Assembly (NCBI GenBank): GCA_002404375.1
Contig: DHJO01000105.1
Coordinates: 581-12,738 of the forward strand
Length of the DNA: 12,158 nucleotides
DNA from: Gemmatimonadales bacterium UBA4718
Lineage (GTDB): Bacteria; Gemmatimonadota; Gemmatimonadetes; Gemmatimonadales; Gemmatimonadaceae
Direction: 5' to 3'
Positions 5,378 through 12,156 of the stretch are shown here, piece by piece. Position numbers and translations under genes: made by a program. The notes beneath the pieces are model-generated. The model was not told the origin of the DNA and made no database searches. It saw nothing but the letters and a program-made list of their open reading frames with translations. Numbering within the stretch: the stretch's first letter is position 1; every line of letters begins with the position of its first letter.

Positions 5378-7057
5378 ATGCCGGACACGAATTACGATGC
5401 AATTGTCGTAGGATCAGGAATCTCCGGCGGCTGGGCCGCCAAGGAGCTCACGGAGAAAGGGCTTCGTGTGCTGCTGCTCGAGCGAGGCAAAAACATCGAG
5501 CACATCAAGGACTACGTCAACGCGACCAAGGGACAGTGGGAGTATCCGCATCGCGGCGGACGCACCCGCGCGATGGAGGAGTTGTACCCCGTCCTCAAGC
5601 GCGATTATGCGCTGAACGAAAAGAACCTCGACTATTGGGCGTCGGACAAGGATTCGCCCTACACGGAGGTAAAGCGCTTCGATTGGTACCGCGGTTATCA
5701 CGTCGGCGGCCGGTCTCTGATGTGGGGCCGGCAGAGCTACCGGTGGAGCGACTTCGACTTCGAGGCCAATGCCAAGGATGGCATCGCCATCGACTGGCCG
5801 ATTCGGTACGCGGATATCGCCCCATGGTATGACCACGTAGAGAAGCATGCGGGAATCGCGGGCTCACACGAGGGACTCCCGCAGCTTCCCGACGGCCAGT
5901 TTCAACCGGCAATGCCGCTCAATTGCGGCGAGGAGCTGATTGCCGGACGTCTGACCAAGCTGTTCGAGGGACGGCGGCGCCTTATTCCGGGGCGCACCGC
6001 AAACCTGACGAAGGAGCTGACAGGTCGCTCCGCCTGCCAATATCGGAACGCGTGCTGGCTCGGATGCCCGTACGGAGCCTACTTCAGCACGCAATCATCC
6101 ACGCTTCCAGCAGCGGCGAAAACCGGACGCATGACTCTTCGACCGTTCGCCATCGCGAGCGAAGTGATTTACGACAAGAACACCAAGCGCGCGACGGGCG
6201 TGCGCGTGCTCGATGCAATCACCAATCAGACGACCGACTACAAAGCACGCGTAATCTTCCTCTGTGCCTCCACACTCAACACCGCGTGGCTGCTCATGCG
6301 ATCGGCAAATGACGTGTGGCCAGGCGGACTAGGCAGCAGCTCGGGCGAGCTCGGGCACAATCTCATGGACCACCACTTCCGCGCCGGGGCCCAGGGAAAG
6401 CTCGAGGGCATGGGCGACAAGTACTACAACGGCCGGCGACCAGACGGCTTCTACATCCCGCGCTACCGAAATCTTTTCGGCGACAAGCGCCCGTACCTGC
6501 GCGGGTTCGGCTACCAGGGAAGCGCCGGTCGGGAGGGATGGTCGAGGGGTGTCGCCGAGCTGGGCGTCGGGGCCCAATTCAAGGAAGCGATGTCGGAGCC
6601 GGGCCAATGGTCGGTTGGCGGCACCGCGTTCGGAGAGATGCTTCCCAACCACGCGAACATGGTTTCGCTCGATCAGACCAAGAAAGACAAGTGGGGACTG
6701 CCCGTACAGAAGATCGACTGCGCGACCGGCGAGAACGAGCGAATGATGCGCAAGGACATGATCGCTGACATGGCGGAGATGCTCGACCAGACCGGAGTTA
6801 AGAAGGTCGAGATCTACGACGCCGGATATTTCCCGGGAATGGGGATCCACGAGATGGGCACGGCGCGCATGGGACGCGATCCGAAGACGTCGGTTCTCAA
6901 CTCGCACAATCAGATATGGGACGCGGCCAACGTTTTCGTCACCGACGGCTCCTGCATGGCGTCGTCCGCGTGTGTGAATCCATCGCTGACGTACATGGCG
7001 CTCACCGCACGCGCCGCGGATTTCGCGGTCGGCGAGCTGAATCGCCGCAACCTCTAA
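5378..7057 (+). CDS. GMC-family FAD dehydrogenase, sugar/alcohol type, with Fe-S-type cysteine motif
   Basis: The catalytic subunit is 559 residues from the ATG at 5378, where GAGGA lies 4 bases upstream and the FAD fold begins at once, as usual in the family. The frame also allows ATG 5288 (AGGAG 10 bases upstream), adding 30 residues with no domain. The FAD-binding motif is GSGISG (12-17), with E35 at the end of strand two. C220, C226 and C230 form C-X5-C-X3-C in CQYRNACWLGC, the spacing I recall for the 3Fe-4S ligands of bacterial FAD glucose dehydrogenase. The C-terminal domain has GIHEMGTARMG (H491) and SACVNPSLT (N534), the catalytic His/Asn pair of GMC enzymes. It probably oxidises a sugar or alcohol and passes electrons to an acceptor other than oxygen. 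It has no signal peptide of its own. Twelve bases separate it from the subunit 3 gene. The substrate is not readable. Confidence 0.93.
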   Translation: MPDTNYDAIVVGSGISGGWAAKELTEKGLRVLLLERGKNIEHIKDYVNATKGQWEYPHRGGRTRAMEELYPVLKRDYALNEKNLDYWASDKDSPYTEVKRFDWYRGYHVGGRSLMWGRQSYRWSDFDFEANAKDGIAIDWPIRYADIAPWYDHVEKHAGIAGSHEGLPQLPDGQFQPAMPLNCGEELIAGRLTKLFEGRRRLIPGRTANLTKELTGRSACQYRNACWLGCPYGAYFSTQSSTLPAAAKTGRMTLRPFAIASEVIYDKNTKRATGVRVLDAITNQTTDYKARVIFLCASTLNTAWLLMRSANDVWPGGLGSSSGELGHNLMDHHFRAGAQGKLEGMGDKYYNGRRPDGFYIPRYRNLFGDKRPYLRGFGYQGSAGREGWSRGVAELGVGAQFKEAMSEPGQWSVGGTAFGEMLPNHANMVSLDQTKKDKWGLPVQKIDCATGENERMMRKDMIADMAEMLDQTGVKKVEIYDAGYFPGMGIHEMGTARMGRDPKTSVLNSHNQIWDAANVFVTDGSCMASSACVNPSLTYMALTARAADFAVGELNRRNL

Positions 7058-7069
7058 CCGGAGACGTCG

Positions 7070-7765
7070 ATGACTGAACTCGAGAACCAATCCGACTACG
7101 CACCGGACATGATCACTCGCCGTGAGGCGATCCTGCGCGTTACCGCGATACTCGGCGGAGTCGCGCTGGTTGGCGGAACGGCGTTGCTCACCGGCTGTCG
7201 TGAAGAAAATACGGACGTGCCGTTCACCGCCGACGAGATAGCGTACCTCGACGAAATTGCGGACACGATTCTGCCGCAGACGAGCACGCCGGGAGCGAAG
7301 GCGGCGAAGACGGGGGCATTAATGGCTCTGATCGTCACCGACAGCTACAGTCCGCGTGACCGGAAGATCTTTCGCCAGGGAATGCACAAGCTCGATAAGG
7401 CGAGTGACAAGGCGTACGGCGTCTCATTCGTGAAGGCGACGCCGCAACAGCGGCTCACGCTTCTGAACGTGTTGGATCGCGAGCAGTTCGACGAGGGCGA
7501 GAGGCGGAAAGCCGAGGGGATCAAGAGGACCGAGGCGTTTCTCAGCGAAAAGACGGCGCCGGTGAGCGACGTCAACGCTGCGCCTGCGATGACAGAGCAG
7601 CCGCCGGCGCACTATTTCCGGATGATGAAGGAGCTGGCGCTGATGGGATACTTCACGTCGGAGATCGGATGCACGCAGGCACAGCGCTACGCTGAGACTC
7701 CGGGTCGATACGATCCGTGCGTGCCGTATCATGCGGGTGAGAAAGCCTGGGCTCCGCACGCATGA
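7070..7765 (+). CDS. Gluconate 2-dehydrogenase subunit 3 family lipoprotein (small subunit of the GMC dehydrogenase)
   Basis: The protein is 231 residues. The ATG has GGAG (7060-7063) 6 bases upstream. The N-terminus shows TRREAIL at 16-22, a twin-arginine-like motif, then a hydrophobic stretch and lipobox L-T-G-C with C43, so a Tat-exported lipoprotein is likely. The body, FTADEIAYLDEIADTILPQT (52-71) followed by STPGAKAAK, is characteristic of the gluconate 2-dehydrogenase subunit 3 family, and so is the C-terminal stretch ALMGYFTSEIGCTQAQRY. In known enzymes this small subunit is needed for folding and export of the flavoprotein, which lacks its own signal; the same fits here. It is translationally close to the GMC gene and surely in one operon with it. 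The third subunit of such enzymes, a c-type cytochrome, does not follow. Confidence 0.93.
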   Translation: MTELENQSDYAPDMITRREAILRVTAILGGVALVGGTALLTGCREENTDVPFTADEIAYLDEIADTILPQTSTPGAKAAKTGALMALIVTDSYSPRDRKIFRQGMHKLDKASDKAYGVSFVKATPQQRLTLLNVLDREQFDEGERRKAEGIKRTEAFLSEKTAPVSDVNAAPAMTEQPPAHYFRMMKELALMGYFTSEIGCTQAQRYAETPGRYDPCVPYHAGEKAWAPHA

Positions 7766-7786
7766 TGGGCGCTCGCGCGCCTCATG
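7761..7786. terminator. Stable hairpin between convergent genes
   Basis: CATGA (7761-7765) plus GGCGC (7768-7772) pair with GCGCC (7777-7781) plus TCATG (7782-7786), leaving a TCGC loop and a two-base bulge. It overlaps the stop of the subunit 3 gene and faces the convergent DUF1259 gene, whose stop is at 7808. There is no T-tract on either side, so it is a candidate terminator or mRNA 3'-end stabiliser only. Confidence 0.4.
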
Positions 7787-7807
7787 TACTATAAATAAAC
7801 CGCTCAG

Positions 7808-8713
7808 CTAGAGGCGAGATACTGTCTGATTGAGTGCCGCTCTCAGGCCGCGCGCAAGCTTCACCGCATCATCGTTCGCCCAGAAGTGCATGAAGAATAG
7901 ATGCGGCTCGTCAGTGAGCATGTGGCTGTGAAGCGCGGTGACTTCTATGCCGTTCTCACGCAGCGCACGAATGACGTGATTCACCTCGCTCGCGCGAAGA
8001 ACGAAATCTCCGGTGATGGCTGCCTTGCCGGCACCGGTCGGCTGAAAGTTGATTGCCGTCGCGACACCCATCGAGGGGGGCACTTCCATGCCGCTGTCGT
8101 GGATCGTCTCCTGCCGGGGAACGCTCACCTGATAGACGACGCCGTTCAGTTTGCCTGCGACGCCAAGCGTACGGGCGATTCCGGCGGTGTCGAGGTCCGC
8201 CGCTGACGCAGCGGTCGGCGGAGACGCCGCGCCACGTGGCGTCTTGGTCTGCGCCAACGCGTCATGAATGGTGCGCGCAATCTTCAACGGATCCCCGTGC
8301 GCCAGGATGTGCATGTACATCACGTGCGGCAATTCCTTGAGCAGATGGTTGTGGAGCGCTGTCTGCTCAACGCCTCCTGCTTGCAGTGTAGCCATGACTG
8401 GGCTCACCTCATCTTCGGTGAGAACGAGATCGCCCATCGCCATCGCCTGACCGCCAGCGCTTTCCTTGAACGCCACCCACCCTCCGAGTGCGAGCGCAGG
8501 CTTGAGCGTGACACCGCCGACGATCACAGAGAGATCACTTCGCGGAAAGCTGAACTTGATAACATTACCCGGTTGCATCGCGCCCTTTCGGCCGAGGGCG
8601 TTCTCCACGGAGGCCCAGGATGGACCCGAGGGTTGCTGGGCGAATGCGGCGCTAGCCGCGAAGCCAAGGGTGAGTACGACAGAGGTTTTCTGGAAAGTCG
8701 CGAGCAGATGCAT
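7808..8713 (-). CDS. Secreted protein with two DUF1259 (LppY/LpqO-type) domains
   Basis: The protein is 301 residues. The frame opens at a TTG (8725), but that codon is part of the ribosome site: GGAGG at 8719-8723 lies 5 bases before the ATG at 8713. Residues 1-25 are a Sec signal ending AFA. Two homologous halves follow (about 30-155 and 174-296). Each has a 'GD-V-L-EV' strand, then TALHNHLLKELPHVMYMH (118-135) and TALHSHMLTDEPHLFFMH (259-276), and a closing A-R-ALx helix. The histidine spacing HxH-x6-H-x4-H is identical in both halves (H121/123/130/135 and H262/264/271/276), suggesting two metal-like sites. This matches DUF1259, the domain of mycobacterial LppY/LpqO lipoproteins, whose function is unknown. 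An Ala/Pro/Thr linker joins the halves. It is downstream of the PepSY gene by 63 bases. Confidence 0.88.
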   Translation of the reverse strand: MHLLATFQKTSVVLTLGFAASAAFAQQPSGPSWASVENALGRKGAMQPGNVIKFSFPRSDLSVIVGGVTLKPALALGGWVAFKESAGGQAMAMGDLVLTEDEVSPVMATLQAGGVEQTALHNHLLKELPHVMYMHILAHGDPLKIARTIHDALAQTKTPRGAASPPTAASAADLDTAGIARTLGVAGKLNGVVYQVSVPRQETIHDSGMEVPPSMGVATAINFQPTGAGKAAITGDFVLRASEVNHVIRALRENGIEVTALHSHMLTDEPHLFFMHFWANDDAVKLARGLRAALNQTVSRL

Positions 8714-8776
8714 CTTATCCTCCAAATCAGTGAAAAAAGATCGCGTTGAAGCGTGGTAGGAGTTCTTTCGGGCGGC

Positions 8777-9298
8777 CTAGGCCAGCGGTTCGGTGACTGT
8801 CTTGAACGCGCGACCCTTCAGTAAGGTGATCTCGGCCGCTGGCTGTCCACCGTTCGGAGTAGCCGTGGCGCTCACCGAGCTATAGCCGGGGTTATCAGTC
8901 AGCGCCTTCGCGACGGCAGCTTTGAGCGATCGCTTGGCTCTTGCGATCGCCTGACTCTGTGCCTTGGCGTTTTTCAGGTCGTCGGCGTCGGTAATCTTGT
9001 CGGTCTTCGCCACCTTGCCCGTGCGGTGATTGACGATGACCTCAAAGAATTGCCCAGCCCTCTCTGTATACACAGACAGTTGCAGCTTGCCGTCGGCATA
9101 CTCGTATTTCGCCGAGATTGGCCTTCCCTTCGACGCAGCGCTCGTCAGAGCCCTCGCCAGACTGACGTGCTTTACGGTCAACGCGGATGCGAGCTCGGCC
9201 TGCGCCTTCGCGTCCGACGCCTGGGCGCCCGCCTGAGTGGCGGTGAGCACGACTGCTACTACCGCGGCGCCTGCCATGGTCCAACTGATCCGACGCAT
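8777..9298 (-). CDS. Secreted PepSY-domain protein
   Basis: The protein is 173 residues. The ATG has GGAGG 4 bases upstream. A Sec signal covers residues 1-25 (ending AGA). The mature part has the small PepSY alpha-beta layout: a helix rich in Ala/Lys, a strand region with AKYEYADGKLQLSVY, then FFEVIVNHRTGKVAKT, the typical 'V.V...TGkv' strand-turn of PepSY. A second Ala/Lys helix (AIARAKRSLKAAVAKAL) follows, and the C-terminus resembles the next PepSY-type strand pair. PepSY domains are found in peptidase propeptides and many periplasmic proteins, where they are thought to bind or inhibit; no catalytic residues are seen. It is first in a two-gene unit with the DUF1259 gene and divergent from chrB across 203 bases. 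A GGCCTAGGCC palindrome overlaps its stop codon (8774-8783). Confidence 0.85.
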   Translation of the reverse strand: MRRISWTMAGAAVVAVVLTATQAGAQASDAKAQAELASALTVKHVSLARALTSAASKGRPISAKYEYADGKLQLSVYTERAGQFFEVIVNHRTGKVAKTDKITDADDLKNAKAQSQAIARAKRSLKAAVAKALTDNPGYSSVSATATPNGGQPAAEITLLKGRAFKTVTEPLA

Positions 9299-9385
9299 TG
9301 TGCCTCCGATGTATCTAGGGTTAAGTCGCTTTTAGACCTCTGCCGGGCGTGAATCGCGAAAATCTGGGATGCGAGAACGATGGTT

Positions 9386-9395
9386 CAGTTGTGAT
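9386..9395 (+). repeat. Direct repeat copy 1, CAGTTGTGAT
   Basis: This is the first of two exact 10-base copies in the spacer between the divergent PepSY and chrB genes. It lies 88 bases from the PepSY start. A candidate regulator-binding half of an operator. Confidence 0.5.
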
Positions 9396-9469
9396 GCAGA
9401 ATCCAGTCCCTTAACTCCCGGGTTATCACGGGCAGACAGCGGCTCTCCAGCGAGATCTGGCTTGCCTGG

Positions 9470-9499
9470 TTGACCGTCGTCGGATACAGTTGTGATACT
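9470..9499 (+). promoter_or_regulatory. Candidate promoter for the chrB unit
   Basis: TTGACC (9470-9475) matches the -35 consensus in five of six places. GATACT (9494-9499) matches the -10 in four of six, with an 18-base spacer. The predicted start would fall at or just past the ATG at 9502, which is awkward unless the message is nearly leaderless or the true -10 differs. It overlaps the second direct repeat. Confidence 0.3.
9487..9496 (+). repeat. Direct repeat copy 2, CAGTTGTGAT
   Basis: This is the second exact copy, 101 bases after the first. It ends five bases before the chrB ATG and overlaps the candidate -10. A protein bound here would block transcription or translation of chrB. Confidence 0.5.
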
Positions 9500-9501
9500 C
9501 T

Positions 9502-10548
9502 ATGTTAAAAACCCCCCGCCGCTCGAACAAATCGAGGCCTCCGCAGCCCGGCGAACAAGCCGGCGCGCGTTGGCTGCTGCTCATCCATCAGATCCCGCCC
9601 AAGCCGGACTATCTGCGCGTCAAGATCGGACGCAGACTCCAAAGAGTCGGAGCCGTCCCGATCAAGAACAGCGTATACGCGCTCCCGGCAGGTCCAGAGT
9701 CGTACGAGGACTTTCAATGGATCATGCGCGAGATCGCGGAAGGCGGAGGCGATGCCTTCGTTTCAGAGTCGCTGCTCGGCGACGGCCTTACCGATGAGGC
9801 CGTTCGCGCCCGCTTCGACGCGGCGCGGAACGAGGAGTACCGCGAGATTCTGGCGGATGCGAAGGCGTTACTGAAAGCAGTGCGACTACCCGCGGCTAAG
9901 CCGGGCCGTGGCACGGCGAAGGCGAAATCTCAAACACGTCGGCCCGCACTCGAGCACGAGCTCGCGAAGCTGCGTCGCCGATACGAGTCGGCGAGTGCGA
10001 TTGATTTCTTTGGAGCGTCCGAGCAGGCCGCAGCCGCCGCGGGTCTTGCCGAGATTCGTGATCACTTGCGGCCTCATTCCGCCGAGATCGGCGGCGAGCG
10101 GCAAGCCAGCCGTCCGCTCAACGGCGCCACCTGGGTAACGCGCCGGGATGTTCACGTCGACCGCATCGCGAGTGCGTGGCTCATTCGTCGGTTCATCGAT
10201 CGGCGCCCGACCTTCAGGTTCGTCGACCCAAACCGCTATGCCCACCGTGATGGCGAGCTTCGGTTCGACATGTTCGAGGCCGAGTATACGCACGTGGGTG
10301 ACGCATGCACCTTCGAGACACTCGTCTCGCAATTCGTTCCCGACGATGCCGCGCTGCGTGAGATCGCGGAGATCGTCCATGACGTCGATTGCAAAGACGC
10401 CAAGTTTCGACGTGAAGAAGCACCAGGGCTCGCACGAATGATCGTGGGCATCGCGGCCCTGAGTCACGAGGACGAAGATCGCGTTGAACAAGGGACGACC
10501 TTGTTCGATAACCTGTACGCTGCGTTCGGCGGCAAACGATCGAAATAG
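9502..10548 (+). CDS. chrB: Chromate resistance protein ChrB, full-length two-domain form
   Basis: The protein is 348 residues. Residues 23-125 form the ChrB N-terminal domain: RWLLLIHQIPPKPDYLRVKI, then LQRVGAVPIKNSVYALP, which is diagnostic. A basic linker (about 130-150) leads to helices and then the C-terminal ChrB domain from residue 211: WVTRRDVHVDRIASAWLIRR, FIDRRPTFRFV and FDNLYAAF near the end. In studied systems ChrB senses chromate and controls the chr promoter, or supports efflux by ChrA. The ATG at 9502 is the first in frame after a TGA at 9493. No ribosome site precedes it, and the first 22 residues are an extra Arg/Pro-rich tail compared with the usual start near 'RWLLL'. The next gene starts 62 bases on. 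ChrA is not in the window. Confidence 0.92.
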   Translation: MLKTPRRSNKSRPPQPGEQAGARWLLLIHQIPPKPDYLRVKIGRRLQRVGAVPIKNSVYALPAGPESYEDFQWIMREIAEGGGDAFVSESLLGDGLTDEAVRARFDAARNEEYREILADAKALLKAVRLPAAKPGRGTAKAKSQTRRPALEHELAKLRRRYESASAIDFFGASEQAAAAAGLAEIRDHLRPHSAEIGGERQASRPLNGATWVTRRDVHVDRIASAWLIRRFIDRRPTFRFVDPNRYAHRDGELRFDMFEAEYTHVGDACTFETLVSQFVPDDAALREIAEIVHDVDCKDAKFRREEAPGLARMIVGIAALSHEDEDRVEQGTTLFDNLYAAFGGKRSK

Positions 10549-10610
10549 TACAGGACGCGACCGCATCGTCATTCAGGCTGTTGCCACATGATCTTTTACA
10601 GGAGGTCAGA

Positions 10611-11096
10611 ATGAAGTGGGTTACACGAGAGCGACCGAAGATCGACCGGATCGCATGTCCCTGGCTTATCGAACGTTTCATCGACAAGGAGGCCGAGTTC
10701 CTGTTCGTGCCTTCTGGCGACGTGGCTCGCGTCGCACGAGAGACTGGCGCCATTCCATTCGATGTCGAAGGAGTTGAGCTATCGCACGACGGCCCGCGCT
10801 GCAGCTTCGACGCATTCATTGACAAGTATCGGCTGCGAGATCCTGCGCTCGCCGAACTCGCGCGCATCGTTCGCGGTGCCGATACGGACAGACTTGACGC
10901 TGAGCCCGAATGTGCCGGACTGCTGGCGATATCCCTGGGGCTTTCGCGCCTTTTTCAGGACGACCACGAGCAATTGCGGCATGGATTCGTCATCTACGAT
11001 GCGCTCTACGCCTGGTTACGGGAGGCTCGCGCCGAACGACACACCTGGAATCCGCAAAGGCTTGCTCCAGCTCTCGAAGCAAGGGAGGCCCCATAG
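10611..11096 (+). CDS. Stand-alone ChrB C-terminal domain protein (paralogue of the preceding gene)
   Basis: The protein is 161 residues from the ATG at 10611, which has AGGAGG (10600-10605) 5 bases upstream; the in-frame ATG at 10581 has none. It is one ChrB_C domain: KWVTRERPKIDRIACPWLIE (2-21), RFIDKEAEFLFVP, the Cys/Phe stretch GPRCSFDAFIDKYRL, and HGFVIYDALYAWL near the end. It aligns over its length with the C-terminal half of the gene before it (shared WVTR, DRIA-WLI-RFID and the D-LYA ending), so the two are paralogues in tandem. No signal peptide is seen with this start, although the Pfam family was named as an exported protein. A short tail of about 20 residues is not conserved. It is followed after one base by the beta-propeller gene. 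Confidence 0.9.
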   Translation: MKWVTRERPKIDRIACPWLIERFIDKEAEFLFVPSGDVARVARETGAIPFDVEGVELSHDGPRCSFDAFIDKYRLRDPALAELARIVRGADTDRLDAEPECAGLLAISLGLSRLFQDDHEQLRHGFVIYDALYAWLREARAERHTWNPQRLAPALEAREAP

Positions 11097-11097
11097 A

Positions 11098-12156
11098 ATG
11101 CGCCGTGCAATCTTCCTGATCGCGACCATGACGGGATTGAGCGCTTCGGCGCAGCAAAGCCGCACCGTCTGTCTTGCAGCCCCATCATCGCTCACTCCCA
11201 GCAGCTGGCGCTCGCCAGCCGTCGCCACAACGCAACCGAAGGGGGGCCTCAAACTCGTACGCGAGATCCCGCTGCCGGGGCCCGCGAATCGGTTCGACTA
11301 TCAAACTGTCGATCCGGCGACCGGCCGAATCTACATGAACCACATGAACGCCGGGCGCACGATCGTATTCGATGCGAATGGCGGTAAGGTGATCACCGAG
11401 ATCACCGATCTGCCGCGCGCTACCGGAGTGTTGGCGGTCCCTTCGCATCACCAGGTGTACGTTTCAGCGGCCGGCGCACACGAAGTCGCCATCATCGATG
11501 ACCGGACGCTCAAGGTCATCGCGCGCGTAGGTGGTATTCGATTCCCCGACGGGATCGCGTACGCAGCGGAGGCGAACAAGGTGTTCGTCTCTGACGAGGC
11601 AGGCGGCACCGACGTCGTCATCGACCCGAATACGATGAAGAAGCGCTCGACGATCGATCTGGGCGGCGAGGTGGGAAACACCCACTACGACTCGGTATCG
11701 CATTGCATTCTCGTCGCCGTGCAGACGAAAGACCAGCTGGTAGCGATCGACCCGGTGAGCGAGCGGATCGTACAGCGTTATGATCTTCCTGGATCGGACA
11801 ATCCGCATGGGTTCACGCTCGATGAGCCGGGGCGTCTCGCATTCATCACAAGTGAAGGCAACGGCAAGCTGCAAGTCGTCGATCTTCGGACCATGAAGGT
11901 TCTCCAGAGCCTCAAGGTACCGGACGATCCCGATGTGCTGGCGTGGGACCCGTCGTTGCGCTGGCTGTACGTCGCGTCGGAATCAGGCGCCTTGTCGGCA
12001 TTTTGGCTCGATGGCAACACGCTGCGTCCGATCGGTGAAGTGCGCGCACCGCACGCACACACAGTGTCAGTCGATCCTCGAACCCACCTGGTCTATCTGC
12101 CACTGGAGAATGTGAATGGGCGTCCCGTGCTTCGGATCTTCGAGCCGAACCGTTAG
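11098..12156 (+). CDS. Secreted YncE-like beta-propeller protein
   Basis: The protein is 352 residues from the ATG at 11098, with GGAGG 9 bases upstream; an open frame extends back to 10762 but runs inside the ChrB-domain gene. Residues 1-18 (MRRAIFLIATMTGLSASA) are a Sec signal. The mature chain is a run of beta-propeller blades with the YncE-type pattern of a strand, a turn and '.v.viD..t.kv...i': TIVFDANGGKVITEI, VAIIDDRTLKVIARV, LVAIDPVSERIVQRY and LQVVDLRTMKVLQSL. Several blades open with P-G/N-DG-like motifs such as RFPDGIAY and DNPHGFTLD. The family binds small ligands or DNA in some members; no enzyme site is seen. It is the third gene of the chrB unit, one base after the previous stop. 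The stop TAG is at 12154-12156, so the gene is complete. Confidence 0.88.
   Translation: MRRAIFLIATMTGLSASAQQSRTVCLAAPSSLTPSSWRSPAVATTQPKGGLKLVREIPLPGPANRFDYQTVDPATGRIYMNHMNAGRTIVFDANGGKVITEITDLPRATGVLAVPSHHQVYVSAAGAHEVAIIDDRTLKVIARVGGIRFPDGIAYAAEANKVFVSDEAGGTDVVIDPNTMKKRSTIDLGGEVGNTHYDSVSHCILVAVQTKDQLVAIDPVSERIVQRYDLPGSDNPHGFTLDEPGRLAFITSEGNGKLQVVDLRTMKVLQSLKVPDDPDVLAWDPSLRWLYVASESGALSAFWLDGNTLRPIGEVRAPHAHTVSVDPRTHLVYLPLENVNGRPVLRIFEPNR

Noticed and set aside
6329..7090. 253-codon minus-strand ORF opposite the GMC gene
   Set aside because: It is an antisense shadow of a strongly conserved flavoprotein; its product is Arg/His-rich with no domain. Long antisense ORFs are common in GC-rich DNA.
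8774..8783. GGCCTAGGCC palindrome at the PepSY stop
   Set aside because: It is a short perfect palindrome with no loop and no T-run; coding and stop constraints with GC-rich composition can explain it.
9886..10867. Two long minus-strand ORFs (9886-10572 and 10214-10867) opposite the ChrB genes
   Set aside because: Both lie across clear ChrB coding sequence, show no recognisable domain and have no ribosome site that stands out.
10762..11097. Upstream extension of the beta-propeller frame
   Set aside because: It runs entirely inside the ChrB-domain gene in another frame; the ATG at 11098 begins a signal peptide and has GGAGG upstream.
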